From Annona cherimola (lineage: Eukaryota > Streptophyta > Magnoliopsida > Magnoliales > Annonaceae): 64,000 nt of DNA. The stretch covers positions 14,051,764 to 14,115,763 of the forward strand of contig CM059972.1 of assembly GCA_030490835.1 (NCBI GenBank), in the 5' to 3' direction. Under the pieces are notes generated by a model that was not told the DNA's origin, searched no databases, and saw only the letters and a program-made list of their open reading frames with translations. The position numbers and the translations under genes were made by a program. Shown here in pieces: positions 24,620 through 37,400 of the stretch; position 1 is the first letter of the stretch, and every line of letters starts with the position of its first letter.

Positions 24620-25003
24620 AATTCAAACATAATTTACATAACAGTTCTCCAAATACAATACGCACAACGGTTTAACATCCCAATTCAATTCAAGTGCAAT
24701 CCAAATCTAAAATGAAATACAAAACAAATAGCAAATTCAAATAAGTTTATATCAGCCTTTAAACAAATTCAAAATTTAAACGAATTCACGTCTCCAAAGT
24801 TTCTTAAAAAAACTAAAAAAATATTCGAAGGCTTTCATGTAATTTCTCCCTTGACTTCAATTGACATTTTTAATGCCAAGTTCTTCCTCCTCGATTCCTA
24901 TATTTGAAAATAATATGCATCAACTTAGACCAAAAAAATGCATATAACTGTTAACAATAAGAAAAAAATTATCATAAAAAATTATCTTAAAAATTAAGTT
25001 ACC

Positions 25004-26159
25004 TCAATCATGCTTTGGCTTTAATTGTTGGTAATGTCTAAGAAATTTGACTTTAATTGTTACTAGAATAAATATGATTTTAAAATATAAAATATGATAT
25101 TTCAAAATATAATTATCAAATATACGTCTCTCGAATTCAGTAACCTTCTCTTCATCTTCAATTAATTGAGAAGTAGTTCCAAGCCAATATTGTGTACATA
25201 TCAAATACTCAACTAATTTAGGTGTCAGTAGGCTTCTATATTGGTCAATAACACGCCTACCCGTGTTAAATGCCAACTTTGAAGCTATTGTTAAAACTGG
25301 AATGACTAAAACATCTCTGGCTAAACAAGACAATGTTCTATGCTCTATACGTATAACAATTTTCTTCTACCCCAATACATTAAAGTTTAGTTCATTTTCC
25401 TTAGAAGCTTCCTACAAATACATATTTACTTCATTTCTCCACACATCGAGATTGTCTTCAGATTATTTTTATAGTTCAAACTCTTCAAAGATTGTGGTGT
25501 CACCGTTATAACACTACTCCATTTAGACAAAAATATATCAAGAGGATGTTGTTGATGCATTTTGAAAATACTAACCAAAGTATGCTTCGCTATATTTGTA
25601 ATTTCATTAACTTATTCTCTATCTATAATTGTTGTATAACAAAAATGAACAACAACAATTTAAAGTGAGGATCCAACACAACCGCAGACACTAAGAGCGT
25701 ATTCACTTTACTGATAGAGCCCCGATACTTATTAAACTTATCACTCATTTTTTTTACACATGTTCACGAATAAGTGCATCATCATCATTACTTATTTGTA
25801 TTAAAATCATCTGAATCTTGTATAACTCAATAAAATAATGATTCGCATTAATATATTCAGATCCAGACAAGACTTTAGTGCTTTTCATAAAAATATTCTA
25901 AAAAATGATAAATAACCATTGCCTGTTCCCAATCCATAGTATATGAAGGCCTTCGAGATAAGAACTCTGTCTTCACTTATATAAAGACGAAATATATTCT
26001 TGAATTTTAAAAATGTTTGTAGCATTAAAAAGTATAGTTCAAACTGTTTTAACATTTAAGCATAAAGTGCATTTGAAAGGGAGATTGCAACTCTCAATCG
26101 CTCTATGCAGATGTTGCAGCATTGCAGGTACACTTGATGGATGCATTCACTTTGCTTAT
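25004..26159 (-). pseudogene. C-terminal part of a decayed hAT transposase
   Basis: The open part (25004-25333) carries the hAT dimerisation domain (LARDVLVIPVLTIASKLAF, then RRVIDQYRSLLTP and LICTQYWL). Upstream on the minus strand (about 25550-25990) the conserved central region is recognisable through stops and shifts (for example DWEQAMVIYHFLEYFYE, SGSEYINANHYF). The frame is cut at 26159 by the LTR insertion and continues at 28614. Confidence 0.85.
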
Positions 26160-28613
26160 TGTAGAGCCCGACCCAATTGAAAAAAATTACTAGCTGCTGC
26201 ATGTGCACATTTTCGGCGCATATGCAGAGCATTGAGCAAATAAAAGGAGAAGAAGGGAGAGCTCGATCGAAACAAAGAAAAAAATGAAAGAGATAAAAGA
26301 AGGAGAAAGGAGGAAAGAAGAAAGGAAGGAGGAGAGGAAGGAAAGGCAAGTGGGAAAACTCGTCGTCGGTAGTCGCAACCTTCGCCGGTCGCTGAAGGTA
26401 AGGAAGAAATAGATTTTTTTGTTGATTTTTTTCATTTTTACACAAATCATGTAATAAATGCAGGGGTTTTGCTAAAATACCTTAAATAAACATATATGGA
26501 AGTAAAATACATGAATTTGAGTAGTAAATTTGGTTATTTATGGATTCAAAAGTTGAAATGGGTAGAGTTTTGATTTTTACCCCAAAAATAAAAGGAAAAC
26601 CACGAGGTTTATTTGTAAATTCATGGATATAATGATATTTGGAACTTAAATCATGAAAATTGAAGACTAAAATCAATCATAAGTATGAAATCAAAAATTC
26701 AAGATTAATATATCCGAATTTTTTTGTTCCAAAACATAATATAATAGTTTCAAATGCTATAAGATGTATTAGCTATAAATTAATATGCCCAATTTGAGGT
26801 AAAAAAGAGAAAAATTAAAAAATTTTCATAACTCGTGGAAATTGGGCAACTCTAAAAACGTAAGTTAAATATAGAATTTTTTGAGTATTTGGCTTAAATA
26901 TTGTTTATGTGTAAACTTTAAGATATTTGATAGTTGAAAATACAATGGAAAAATTATGGATGTATTATGTTAAGTTGTATGCAGGGTATGGGTGTCAGAA
27001 TTATATGCAAAATTGATAAATAGCCAATTCATATAGTATAATAATGATTAAATAGGTTTTAAAATACCTAACATATATGTTTAAGTTGAGCATTTAATGG
27101 ATAAAAAAATATAAGTTGAGTAAATGCCCTTAAATGGTCAATATAATTTTAGTTATAAGGTTAATATTATAATTAAAATGAGGGTTTAAATAGAAATATT
27201 TTTCTCGTCAAAGGGGTCTCAAGGACTGTCTTTGAAAAAAGAAAGGTAAAATTAGTTTTTGAATTAATGCATCCTTAGACATTAAAATTATAATGTAATA
27301 CATGGTAATTTAAGTTGATGATTAGTCAAAATTGTTAATTTTAATAGAAAAATGAAAAGAGAAAATGGAAGACACAACTTGAGATTCTAAGATAAACAAG
27401 TTTTTTTGAATTCAATGAATTATCGTGATAAAAATTTTCTATTTTGTCATTTACTTTTAGAAAGAATGTTTGCAATAAATGCTCATGTTGTGCTTTATAT
27501 GCTTTATTATAAAGATGTGCAAATCAAGTCATTTTTCATAGTTATTATAATTAAATTTTTATACAAAAAATAAAATCTTTGGGAATAGCCATTACCTTAT
27601 TTTCATCATTTATGTATTTATATTTATGTTGTCAAGACATACTTTTAAACTTGATTTTTGAGAACGAACCTTTTTTTTATGATTAATCGAACAAACTTCT
27701 TTCATGACATAGATGCATTTGACCATTTGTGTTAATGGAATACATGCATGAAAATGAATGTAAAGCTTCGCCAAGGTTGTAATTGAAGAGGTAGTCCGTC
27801 TTTGATGTTGCCTAGTCAATATGTCCAACATATGAGTATGGGTGATCACTTGATATGTGTCACCTACCAATGAGAAAATTATATCATTGAATGATGCATA
27901 TTGTGATTGCATTTTATCCTTATGCATATATGATATTCTATGAAGGTTTTCACGGGTTTCCCTTTATATAACGCTCGCTTACTGAGTTATTTAAACTCAC
28001 CATTTTCATTAAATAGTTGCAAAATAGTCTGATTTCAAAAGCTATGAAGACTTCACTGGGTAGAATGCCAGTGAAGTGAAGAGTCATTTGATGCTTTTGT
28101 GTATGTCCGAATGTGTTTTGTAACAAGCTAAAATTTGAAAGTGTTAGATTTTCATTTTTTTATTTGATATGTGTATGAAGTATGAACTATATATTTTTTG
28201 TGTATGGTGTGGAAGACATTTATAGTATTATTTTTTTTTATACTTGTGTGAATTGTATGGATATATATATATTGTGTATGATGGAAAAATATTTGAAGCA
28301 CGAGAGATATTGTGTGATTTTGATGAATTTGTGAAGAAAATGGGGTGATTGTATTTATGAAAAAGTTAAACAGGTCATTTCTTGATGTAAATAGTTATGT
28401 GGTGAATGTTTATATTTAGGGAACGTCCTAGTTACAGACGGGATGCTGCCAAAAATTTTATAGATATTAGAAAAAAAATTAAACCACTTTTATTCACTAT
28501 TTTGCGTATAAACGCAAGTTAGGTTACGGATTTTACCATTTTTAAAAAAATTTCTGACATAAAATCGTATAACAAACTCAATGTATAGAGTTGTTGTATG
28601 TGGGGGCGCTACA
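26160..28613. mobile_element. solo-LTR-like insertion (2454 bp) inside hAT transposase
   Basis: The ends TGTAGAGCCCGACCC and GGGGGCGCTACA have the TG...CA form with inverted TGTAG(A/C)GCCC termini typical of plant LTRs. Flanks are CTTAT (26155-26159) and TTTAT (28614-28618), a 5-bp duplication with one mismatch. It interrupts the transposase frame precisely between recognisable segments. There is no gag or pol domain and no second LTR, so a solo LTR left by recombination is likely. The purine-rich patch at 26220-26345 followed by a GAAGGTAAGG splice-donor-like site may belong to the LTR promoter or leader. Confidence 0.72.
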
Positions 28614-29487
28614 TTTATCCCATATCTTACAATTAAGTTAATTATATGCGCAACACAACGAACATGAAAATATTTTCCATATAAAAAAAACCTTCAAATC
28701 CAATTTATATTTAAAACTTTTCATGACCACGTCATTAGGTGAAGTATTGTCAACTGAAATAGTGCAAGCATTCTTTAATTTTCACTCATCTAAGCATGAT
28801 TTAATACATTGGGCACTAGCTTCACAAGTATGTGGCGTTGGAATAATGTAAAAACTAAGAATTCATTTTTGCAAATTTCAATTTTCGCCTATGTAGCATG
28901 CAACGAGACATAATTATCCAACATTGTGAGTTGATGTCCATAAATCAGTAACTAAGCACACATATTGGATTTATATCCTAAGCGCATTCATTAACTTGTC
29001 CTTTTTTGATTTGTACAATTGAAAACAATTTTTGACTAAGGTTGTTCTTGGCAAAAAAAAGGTCCAAATAATGGTTGCAATACTTGACAAAAATATTTAA
29101 ATCCTTCTATTCTTTGCAAATTTGAATGAGAACTTATCAATGATAATCATTCACACAAGTATTTTTTTGCATGCATCTTAGTCAAATTTCCAAGGAGCTA
29201 CCATTACCGAATCATTTGTTGATGTGGAGAAGGACAATATTGGTTTTTTTATCTTTATTTTTTCATTTATTATAAAGACATCGCTTTGAGGTGCCTTGAA
29301 AGTGTGCTAGTAGCCTAGTACCCATGGAACTTAGGCATCTGAGTTTTTTCTCACACCATTGACACTTATCAAATTCAAGTTTTTTATTCACAATTACTTT
29401 TTCAAAATATTCCCAGACTGCTGAAGTGGTTTCATATTTTTTCTTAACTTGAGTTTCCGTAGGTTGTACGTCTGATGACATGGTCAA
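28614..29487 (-). pseudogene. N-terminal part of a decayed hAT transposase
   Basis: The open part (29263-29487) encodes a BED-type zinc finger (KCQWCEKKL followed by LLAHFQGTSKRC). Further along the minus strand, around 28690-28800, the conserved CTISVDNTSPNDVVM motif and a decayed RCxAHIxNLIV motif are present, ending at the LTR insertion. It continues in the segment at 25004-26159. Confidence 0.85.
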
Positions 29488-30611
29488 GTCTATAGTACTT
29501 GAAGTAACATTCCACTTGCATTTGCTTCTACATTCATATCACTATTTGTGCTCATGCAATACTTAATTAATTTATTAATTATAGCTGTTGGCACAATCAT
29601 AATGCAACAAGTAAGTTGCAACAAAAATTAGTCATACATTTAACATTAATAAATTATTATTGGCGACAGGTTAACAATATTTTACATTTCTGAATCAAAC
29701 AACTATATGCATATAGTGTGATTATTTTCAAGCACAACTACACCAGCACTAGCAATTTAGCATAGAAACATTCAAACATTTTAATGGCAGAGTCTGAATA
29801 GCACATTTATTCATGTAGTTTGAGTAGCTCAACATGTGATTTTTGGGTGTGACAATGAAGAAACTTGTGATCTTTTTAATCAACAAGCCAATGGCATTAT
29901 GAGATTTAGTAATATTAAAACAAGGGAAGAAAAATAAGAGCATAAATACATATACTTGCCTTCGTTGAGATTCAAAAATCATGGATGCTAGGGCCGACAT
30001 GTGCAACAGTGAGAAGATGGGCAATGAAGAGCTGTGGGAGAACCACGGAAGGAGATCTGGAGATAGGTTACCTTCAGCGACACTACAATACAAGAAGATG
30101 AAGAAAATAAAAAATGGAAAAAATCAGAAAAGCCATATCACAACAGAAGATGGAGAAAAACCAAGCTGTAGCGGAGAAAATATCTTTGATCGGTAGCATT
30201 GTAGTAACACAAGGAAGACGAACGATTTTAGGCGGAGGATAGACAACCTCACAGCAGGCGGCAACATGAGAAAACGCTTAAAGCAAGTGATGGGAGGAAA
30301 TGAGAAAGGATAAAGGGGATTTGGATTTTGGACAACAGTGGGTCACAGCTCATGTGACCAATGACCATGCTCGCAGTTTTGCACAATCCCGCTAGACTTA
30401 CCGCGAACTTAAACTGCATTGAGAAAATTTATTTAATGATCCAATTCCTACTAGTGTATATGTCTATTAATGCTATGAGAAAAATTCATGTATTAGCACT
30501 GGTTTCGGATTGAGTCGGTTTCAATTTTTTTTAAGAAAAACTCATTTTTAGTTTTAAAACCAGGTCAAGTTGGGTGAGTTTAAGTCGACTCGATACCAAG
30601 TTACACTAATA
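29488..30611 (-). other. 5' region of the second hAT element
   Basis: Non-coding leader between the transposase start and the right terminal repeat. It has GGTT/GAGT motifs near 30505-30600 that probably served as subterminal sites. No host gene is seen. Confidence 0.5.
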
Positions 30612-30825
30612 GCTAAAACTTTCACTCTCCATAATCATAGTATTTTTAATTATTTATTCATGTTTTCATATACAACAAACATACTTTTTAATTATTTTCG
30701 CATAACTACTTACACAACTAATATGTTTATCTAAACTTTATTTTAATTATTCTTAATTATTACTAATACCATATCACATCATTTTGTTTTAGTTTAACAA
30801 TTTTTATATTATAAACTTTTTATCT

Positions 30826-31095
30826 TGTGTGTTCGAAAAATTGTAAATTTTTGGATAGAAAGTTTTTGGTATAAAAACTGTTAAATTGAAAGAAAATGAC
30901 GTAATACTGTATGAATAACGACGATAAGTAAAGAAAATGAAGTTAAAATAGATAGATTAACTATGTGGATAATTGTGTAAAAATGGTTAAAAAGTAGGAT
31001 AATTATACAAGAATATTTGAAAAATAATTAAAATATATCGAAGAATAAATAGTTTTAGATTGATATTTTTTCGTTATTTGACAAACCCACGACAA
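30826..31095 (+). mobile_element. Tourist-like MITE copy upstream of the UPL3-like gene
   Basis: Forward orientation: GTGTGTTCG, TTTTGGATAGAAAG, AAAGTTAAAATAGATAG, TTTTAGATTGATATTTTTTCG and ending TTTGACAAACCCAC. It lies about 400 bp before the start codon, so it may form the distal edge of the promoter. Confidence 0.65.
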
Positions 31096-31498
31096 ATCCA
31101 TTCCATCCATCGCGACAGAAGCGAACTCGTATAGTGTAAGCGTAAGTGCCACCGGAGCATATGCCCCAATAGAGACGGGGATACTTGGATTTCATCACCG
31201 CCATGGAAGCATTTAGCTACTAGAGACGCCCCAATCGCCTTTCTCCGTTCCTAAGCGCTTCTCTCTCCCCCCCTCTCCCTCTCTTGCATATTTACCGGAC
31301 CGCAAGGGCTCTGATTCTCACAAACCCTAGGAGGAAAAAGGATCGTCTTTTTGGGGGGCGTTTCTAGGGTTTCTAGGGTTTCCTCCATTCGTCGTCGGTG
31401 ATTTCAAATCTAGGCTTTCGTCATCGGAATCGACGGTCAGGAATGCCGGAGCCCTGCAAATCGGGAGACGACTGATCGCAGGCGGCGTCGGATTTTGT
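31096..31498 (+). promoter_or_regulatory. promoter and 5' untranslated region of the UPL3-like gene
   Basis: Composition changes sharply from AT-rich repeats. A pyrimidine patch of CTCTCT/CCCCCC lies at 31257-31290, a common plant core-promoter feature. No TATA box is evident. Two short upstream reading frames occur: ATG at 31203 with stop at 31221-31223 (6 codons), and ATG at 31443 with stop at 31473-31475 (10 codons). If transcription starts before them they could lower translation of the main frame. Confidence 0.5.
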
Positions 31499-34400
31499 AT
31501 GGAAACACGGAGCCGGAAGCGGGCGGAGGCTTCCTCATCGGCCCCCTCTTCATCTTCATCCCCCTCGCAGCAGGCAGCGAACCCAGCAACTCGTTCCGGC
31601 AAGCGCGCGCGAATTTCTTCCACGATCGCCACCCGTTCCCGACCGAACAACGCCCGTTATCAGGACACCGCAGTTTCTTCGGCACCTGCCCCTGCCGCCG
31701 CCCCCTCTGCACCCGCCATGGAAGAATCTTCTGGGTCCCGACGTGATTCGAGTGGCCGCCGGAGCTCTGGGAAGAACCAGGACAAAGATGCTGATAAGGG
31801 GAAAGAGAAGGAGTCCGACCTTAGAGCTAGGGACAGAGATAGGGATAGCGATAGGAGCCTAGGACTCAGCATCGATGGTGGTGCCCACGATGATGATATG
31901 GACAGTGAGGGTGGCGTTGGGATTCTTCACCAGAACCTGACGTCAGCTAGCAGTGCTCTCCAAGGGCTGCTGAGGAAGCTAGGTGCTGGGCTGGATGATC
32001 TGCTGCCGTCATCTGCTGGCGCAACTTCATCTTCTCATCAGAATGGAAGGTTGAAGAAGATCTTATCCGGGCTGCGCGCGGATGGTGAGGAAGGCCGCCA
32101 GGTTGAGGCTTTGACACAGCTTTGTGAATTGCTTTCAATTGGGACGGAGGATTCTCTGAGCACATTTTCAGTTGATTCTTTTGTGCCGGTTCTTGTTGGG
32201 CTGCTAAATCACGAGAGCAATGCAGATATCATGCTTCTTGCTGCAAGAGCACTGACTCATCTCTGTGATGTGTTGCCATCCTCCTGTGCTGCGGTTGTGC
32301 AGTATGGTGCTGTCTCGTGCTTCTGTGCTCGGCTCCTCACAATCGAGTACATGGATTTAGCAGAACAGGTGGGGAATGTATCATGATCTCTGCACAATGA
32401 ATTGCATGTTCTCAGTGAGTTGTAGGCTGTAAGAGGTCTTAACTTTTGTTCCATCCCTTAAGGCTTCTATCTTATCACCTCAACAAGAAGGCATTTTGGG
32501 TTATAGAAACTGATAGCAATCATGTAAGCTGGATACAAACAAAGTGTTAGCCAAAACGGCTCTTTCTGGCACTGAGGATAGATCATTCTTCTATTTTTCC
32601 TTCCCTCTTGTTTCTTGTTTGGGCAGTTCATACTATACCCATCTTCTCCACTATACTGATTAATGAAAGAACATGCAGTCTTTGCAAGCTCTCAAGAAGA
32701 TATCCCAAGAACACCCAACTGCCTGTCTGCGTGCTGGGGCACTTATGGCTGTGTTATCTTATCTTGATTTCTTTTCTACAGGAGTTCAGGTAATGCCTTG
32801 CTTTTATGACTGTGAAAAGCACCACTTGTGTTTGGAACTTAATTCTTATGGGTGCTCATTTCCTATTGAATGCCTTTATTAGAGGGTGGCATTGTCTACT
32901 GCTGCAAATATGTGCAAGAAGCTCCCATCTGATGCTGCTGACTTTGTTATGGAAGCTGTTCCATTACTTACAAACCTACTTCAGTATCACGATGCGAAGG
33001 TAAAGATTTTTTGTTTTTTAGAGTCAGAAATGTAGAGACCAGAGACCACTCATCAAATCCATTCTGTTGCAGATGAAGTTTTTCCAATGCTATTCTCTGT
33101 CTGCATGCACTAAGGTTCTTATGAATTGAATTTCTTTGCCAGGTGTTAGATCATGCTTCCGTGTGCCTGACTCGCATTGCAGAGGCATTTGCCTCTTCTC
33201 CAGAGAAATTAGATGAGCTATGCAACCACGGATTGGTTTCACAAGCTGCTGGGCTTATTTCCATTAGCAACACAGGCGGCGGTGGCCAGGCATCCCTCAG
33301 CACAGCAACCTACACGGTAGATGCAAATGAATAATTCTAATTATTAGCTGCATTCTTCTGTTTTTTCTTTAAACGATTGCTTCTGCCATGCAGGGTTTGA
33401 TTCGTCTTCTTTCAACATGTGCTAGTGGCTCCCCTCTGGGTGCTAAAACGCTGCTTCTCCTCGGAATCAGTGGAACCCTGAAAGACATTCTTTCAGGTTC
33501 AGGTCTAGTTTCGAGCATGTCTGTATCTCCTGCTTTAACCAGGCCTGCTGAACAGGTACAAAATGTGATTCATATTATTGTATCCTTATGTAGTTAATAT
33601 ATTCCTAATACGTGCATTGGATGCCAATGCATTGATTGTGTGCTTGGGATTCTTAAATTACTTTTATCGTTATTTTGATGATCTAGCTGCTTATTATTTT
33701 ACTTAAATATATTCTTCAGAATGTTCAAAGTTCTGCACCTGAGCTTCTTTTCAGAGAGGCTCGATGTGTCAACTTTGTCAAAGACAGTTTTGATTCCTGC
33801 AGTCAAGACATGCATTTTGTAGCATTTTGTATTTTTGTATTCCTCAGCTGAGATGTTTACCACATCCCTTATAGTCTTAATATACTTGTTTTAAACACCC
33901 TTTTTTTTCAAATAATAAAAAAATTCTTTTTCAAGACTGCATATTTATTTTGTGGGAGCCTACGATGCGATATTACCAAATTAATAAAACCACGTGGAGA
34001 TTCTCCTCCTTTCTATATTTATTCATCAATGATCTCTGCAAGTAGAAGGCTTTGATAATTGATCCTCTTGGTAGGAAACGTGTTCTGTGATTTAACCTTT
34101 GTTCAATATGTTTTTGCTCAATTAATTTTGTTTGTTTATTAAAATTTGATGACTTTTAATGCTCTGTTCATATTTTGAAGATATTTGTAGAGGTCGTTGT
34201 CTTGAACATGATCATCATTGTATTGTTGCATTTTCCTCTCCAATTAATTTCAAAGTTCTTAATCTGTTTAACTTTCCTGCTTGGCACAGATTTTTGAGAT
34301 TGTTAACCTTGCGGATGAGCTTCTTCCGCCACTTCCCCAAGGAACCATTTCCCTTCCAACCTGCTCTAGTTATCTAATTAGAGGATCTTCTGCGAAAAAG

Positions 34401-37400
34401 TCTGCTGCTAGCAGCTCTACGAAACAAGATGAAACTAATGGCTCTGCACCTGAAGTATCAGCTCGGGAGAAATTATTGCGTGATCAGCCTGAACTTCTGC
34501 AGCAATTTGGAATGGACCTTCTTCCTGTTTTAATACAGGTTTGGAATTCAGTTGATATGACTTCTTTTCAATTTGCTTTTTCTGATATTGTTTGATAACA
34601 TGCTTTTTATGATTTCTTTTTGTTGGAGATTCAGATCTATGGGTCCAGTGTGAATGGTCCAGTTCGTCACAAATGCCTCTCTGTTATTGGGAAGTTGATG
34701 TATTTTAGTACAGCCGACATGATTCAATCTTTGCTTGGAGTGACTAATATATCAAGGTATTTGGCATATTATTCACTTGATTCTTTGCTGGTACACTGAT
34801 TCATGTTGCTAACAAATGCTGATTGTGAGTTTCTTGAATGACCTTTCCTTTTCAGCTTCTTGGCTGGAGTTTTGGCATGGAAAGATCCGCATGTCTTGAT
34901 TCCTGCTCTCCAGATTGCAGAGATTCTCATGGAAAAGCTTCCTGAAACTTTCTCAAAGATGTTTGTGAGAGAAGGGGTGGTTCATGCAGTCGAAATGCTT
35001 ATAGTCGTAGATTCTTCCAGTTTACTTTCAGCTCAGACGTCTAGCATTGAGAAAGATAATGATACTTTAGCTGGGACATCTTCACGATCTCGGCGTTATC
35101 GGCGTCGTAGTGGCTACTCAAATGCGGATGGTGGTTCTTTGGAAGAATCAAAGGGTTCTATTCCAGGAAATGTTGGCTCACCTGCTACTGCTGAAGTGCC
35201 ATCTGTTAATTCCAGCATTCGTGTTGCAGTCAGTGTCCGTGCTAAGGCTTTCAAGGATAAGTATTTCCCTGTGGATCCTTCTGCTACGGAAGCTGGAGCA
35301 ACAGATGATCTTCTGCATTTGAAAAACCTCTGCACAAAGTTGAATGCCTGTTCTGAGGATCCCAAGACTAAAGCAAAGGGCAAATCCAAAGCTTCTGGGC
35401 TCCGTGGAATTGATATTTCTGCCAATGCGGAGGAGCAGGCAGTAGGTATTGTATCCGAGATGCTTGCAGAACTCAGCAAAGGGGATGGTGTTTCCACTTT
35501 TGAGTTCATTGGTAGTGGTGTTGTTGATGCCTTGCTGAACTATTTCTCTTGTGGAACTTTTTCTAAGGAGAGAGTCTCAGAGAGTAACTTGCCCAAACTT
35601 CATCAGCAAGCACTTAAAAGATTCAAATCATTCATAGCAGTTGCTATTCCTTCTGGTGTTGGGGAAGGGAATGGAGCACCTATGGCTGTCCTGGTGCAGA
35701 AGCTTCAAAATGCGCTATCCTCTTTGGAGCGTTTTCCAGTTGTGTTGAGCAATCCATCTAGGTCTGGTGGAAATTCACGTCTCTCTTCCGGGCTAAGTGT
35801 ATTGTCTCAACCGTTCAAGCTACGGTTATGTAGAGCGCAAGGTGAAAAATCTCTTCGTGATTACTCTTCGAATGTAGTGCTTATAGATCCTTTGGCAACC
35901 TTGGCTGCTGTTGAAGAATTTCTTTGGTCAAGAGTTCAACGAGGAGACTCTGGTCAGAAGCCTTCAGCACCTGGGAATTCCGAGCCTGGTACATCACCTG
36001 CGGCTGGTGCTTCTTCGCCATCCACATCTGCACCTGCATCTTCTGGTCGTCGCCATTCAAGTAGGTCTAGGTCATCGGTAGCAACAGGAGGTGCAAGTAC
36101 AAATAGAAAGGAGCCTCAAGGTGCGCATGCAAATTCGTCCAAGGGAAAGGGTAAAGCTGTTCTGAAATCTGCTCCTGATGAGACTAGAGGACCTCAGACG
36201 AGAAATGCTGCTAGAAGAAGAGCTGCTTCAGATAAAGATGCACAAATGAAGCCTGCACATGGAGACTCCAGCTCTGAGGTAATTGCCTATTACAACATGA
36301 TCTTTTGTTAGATGCTATTTCAAGCATGTACTGTCTCATAAAGATGCAATTTCAATTTAATGAAGTTGAGTATGCAGAGGCTATCGTGGAGGAGGTGTTT
36401 TACTTGACAGATCAAAATTGACCCCTCTTGCTGACACTTCTTGAAGTTCATAATTCTTGGAGAAGAAATCTCCTAGCATGCAGGGGAAAAACTTGTGGCA
36501 TTTTACATTCTAAATTGCTGATTGCGTGATTTTCTTTATAGACTAAAATTTAATAAACTAGGTTTCTTTCATCTGGATGGGGAAAATTAAACTGCAAACA
36601 ATTCATTGAATTCTCTCTCTTTTACGTGTCTATACTGAATAGCATACTGTTTTCGTTATCCGGCAATTGTATTGCCTCATCAGATTTTACAAAGTATGAT
36701 TGTCAATATGCTTTTAGAACCCTTAATGATATTTTGAGATGTCTCCTGTTATCTCCTTAATATGAGACATAAGTAGATTAAAAGGCATGCAAATGCACTG
36801 GGTTTGTCTGCGGTCAGGTTCAAGATGTACATAAAAACTGATCTCTTCTTTTTGGAGGCTATTTCCACTTGAACAGTGATGCATGAAGCCAGCCTTACTA
36901 TCTGCACAACTGATAATTTGCATGATGTCCTTTTGACATTGATTAAGAGCAGAATTCACTGGTCGTTGAATGTTGGGTTGAGTTCCCAAGGGACAGATTT
37001 TGTTATAATTTTCATCATTTGATTTTCCAAACTGTTGAATTCGTAACAACATATTGTCTGCAATTGACTAAATTGGTTATGTAAATTGCAGGTCTCATTG
37101 TTTTGTTATGCACAATTTCTCTCTACCCTGATTCGTTTGTCATTGCTGCTTAAAATCTTAGAAGTTTAATTCTTTTCAAAGGAAAAGTTTGATGCAGAAT
37201 TGCCGCTTTATTTTGCAGGATGAGGAACTGGACACATCACCTGTCGAGATTGATGATGCTTTGGTGATTGAAGAGGACGATGTCTCAGAAGATGACGACG
37301 ACGATCATGATGTAGGTACTCCTGTCAGAGTATTTGTGTGAATACTTGGAAAGCTTATGAGATTTTTTCCATACTTCCCCAGTGTCTTCAGTGCTGTGTT

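Larger units (their letters stand above)
23371..30611 (-). mobile_element. second hAT transposon (7241 bp including two nested insertions)
   Basis: The left end TATGAGTGTAACTCGGG and right end (reverse complement TATTAGTGTAACTTGG) are inverted repeats. The flanks GTTAAAAC (23363-23370) and GCTAAAAC (30612-30619) are an 8-bp duplication with one mismatch. Transposase pieces lie on the minus strand. Subtracting the insertions at 23933-24619 and 26160-28613 with their duplications leaves about 4.09 kb, almost the length of the intact hAT at 2213-6214, an independent check on the boundaries. The element is old: coding pieces carry many stops. Confidence 0.88.
23331..30831 (-). mobile_element. Tourist-like MITE split by the second hAT element
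   Basis: The left piece (23331-23370: TAA target, GAGTGTATTTAGC, TATCAAGTTAAAAC) and the right piece (30620 to about 30831: TTTCACTCTCCATAATCATAG and onward) read as one reverse-oriented MITE when the hAT element at 23371-30611 and one copy of its 8-bp duplication are removed. The join falls inside the family segment seen intact at 41607-41841. Confidence 0.8.

Noticed and set aside
26056..26450. Minus-strand open frames of 86 and 129 codons
   Set aside because: They fall mostly on a purine-rich, low-complexity patch inside the LTR-like insertion and resemble no protein.
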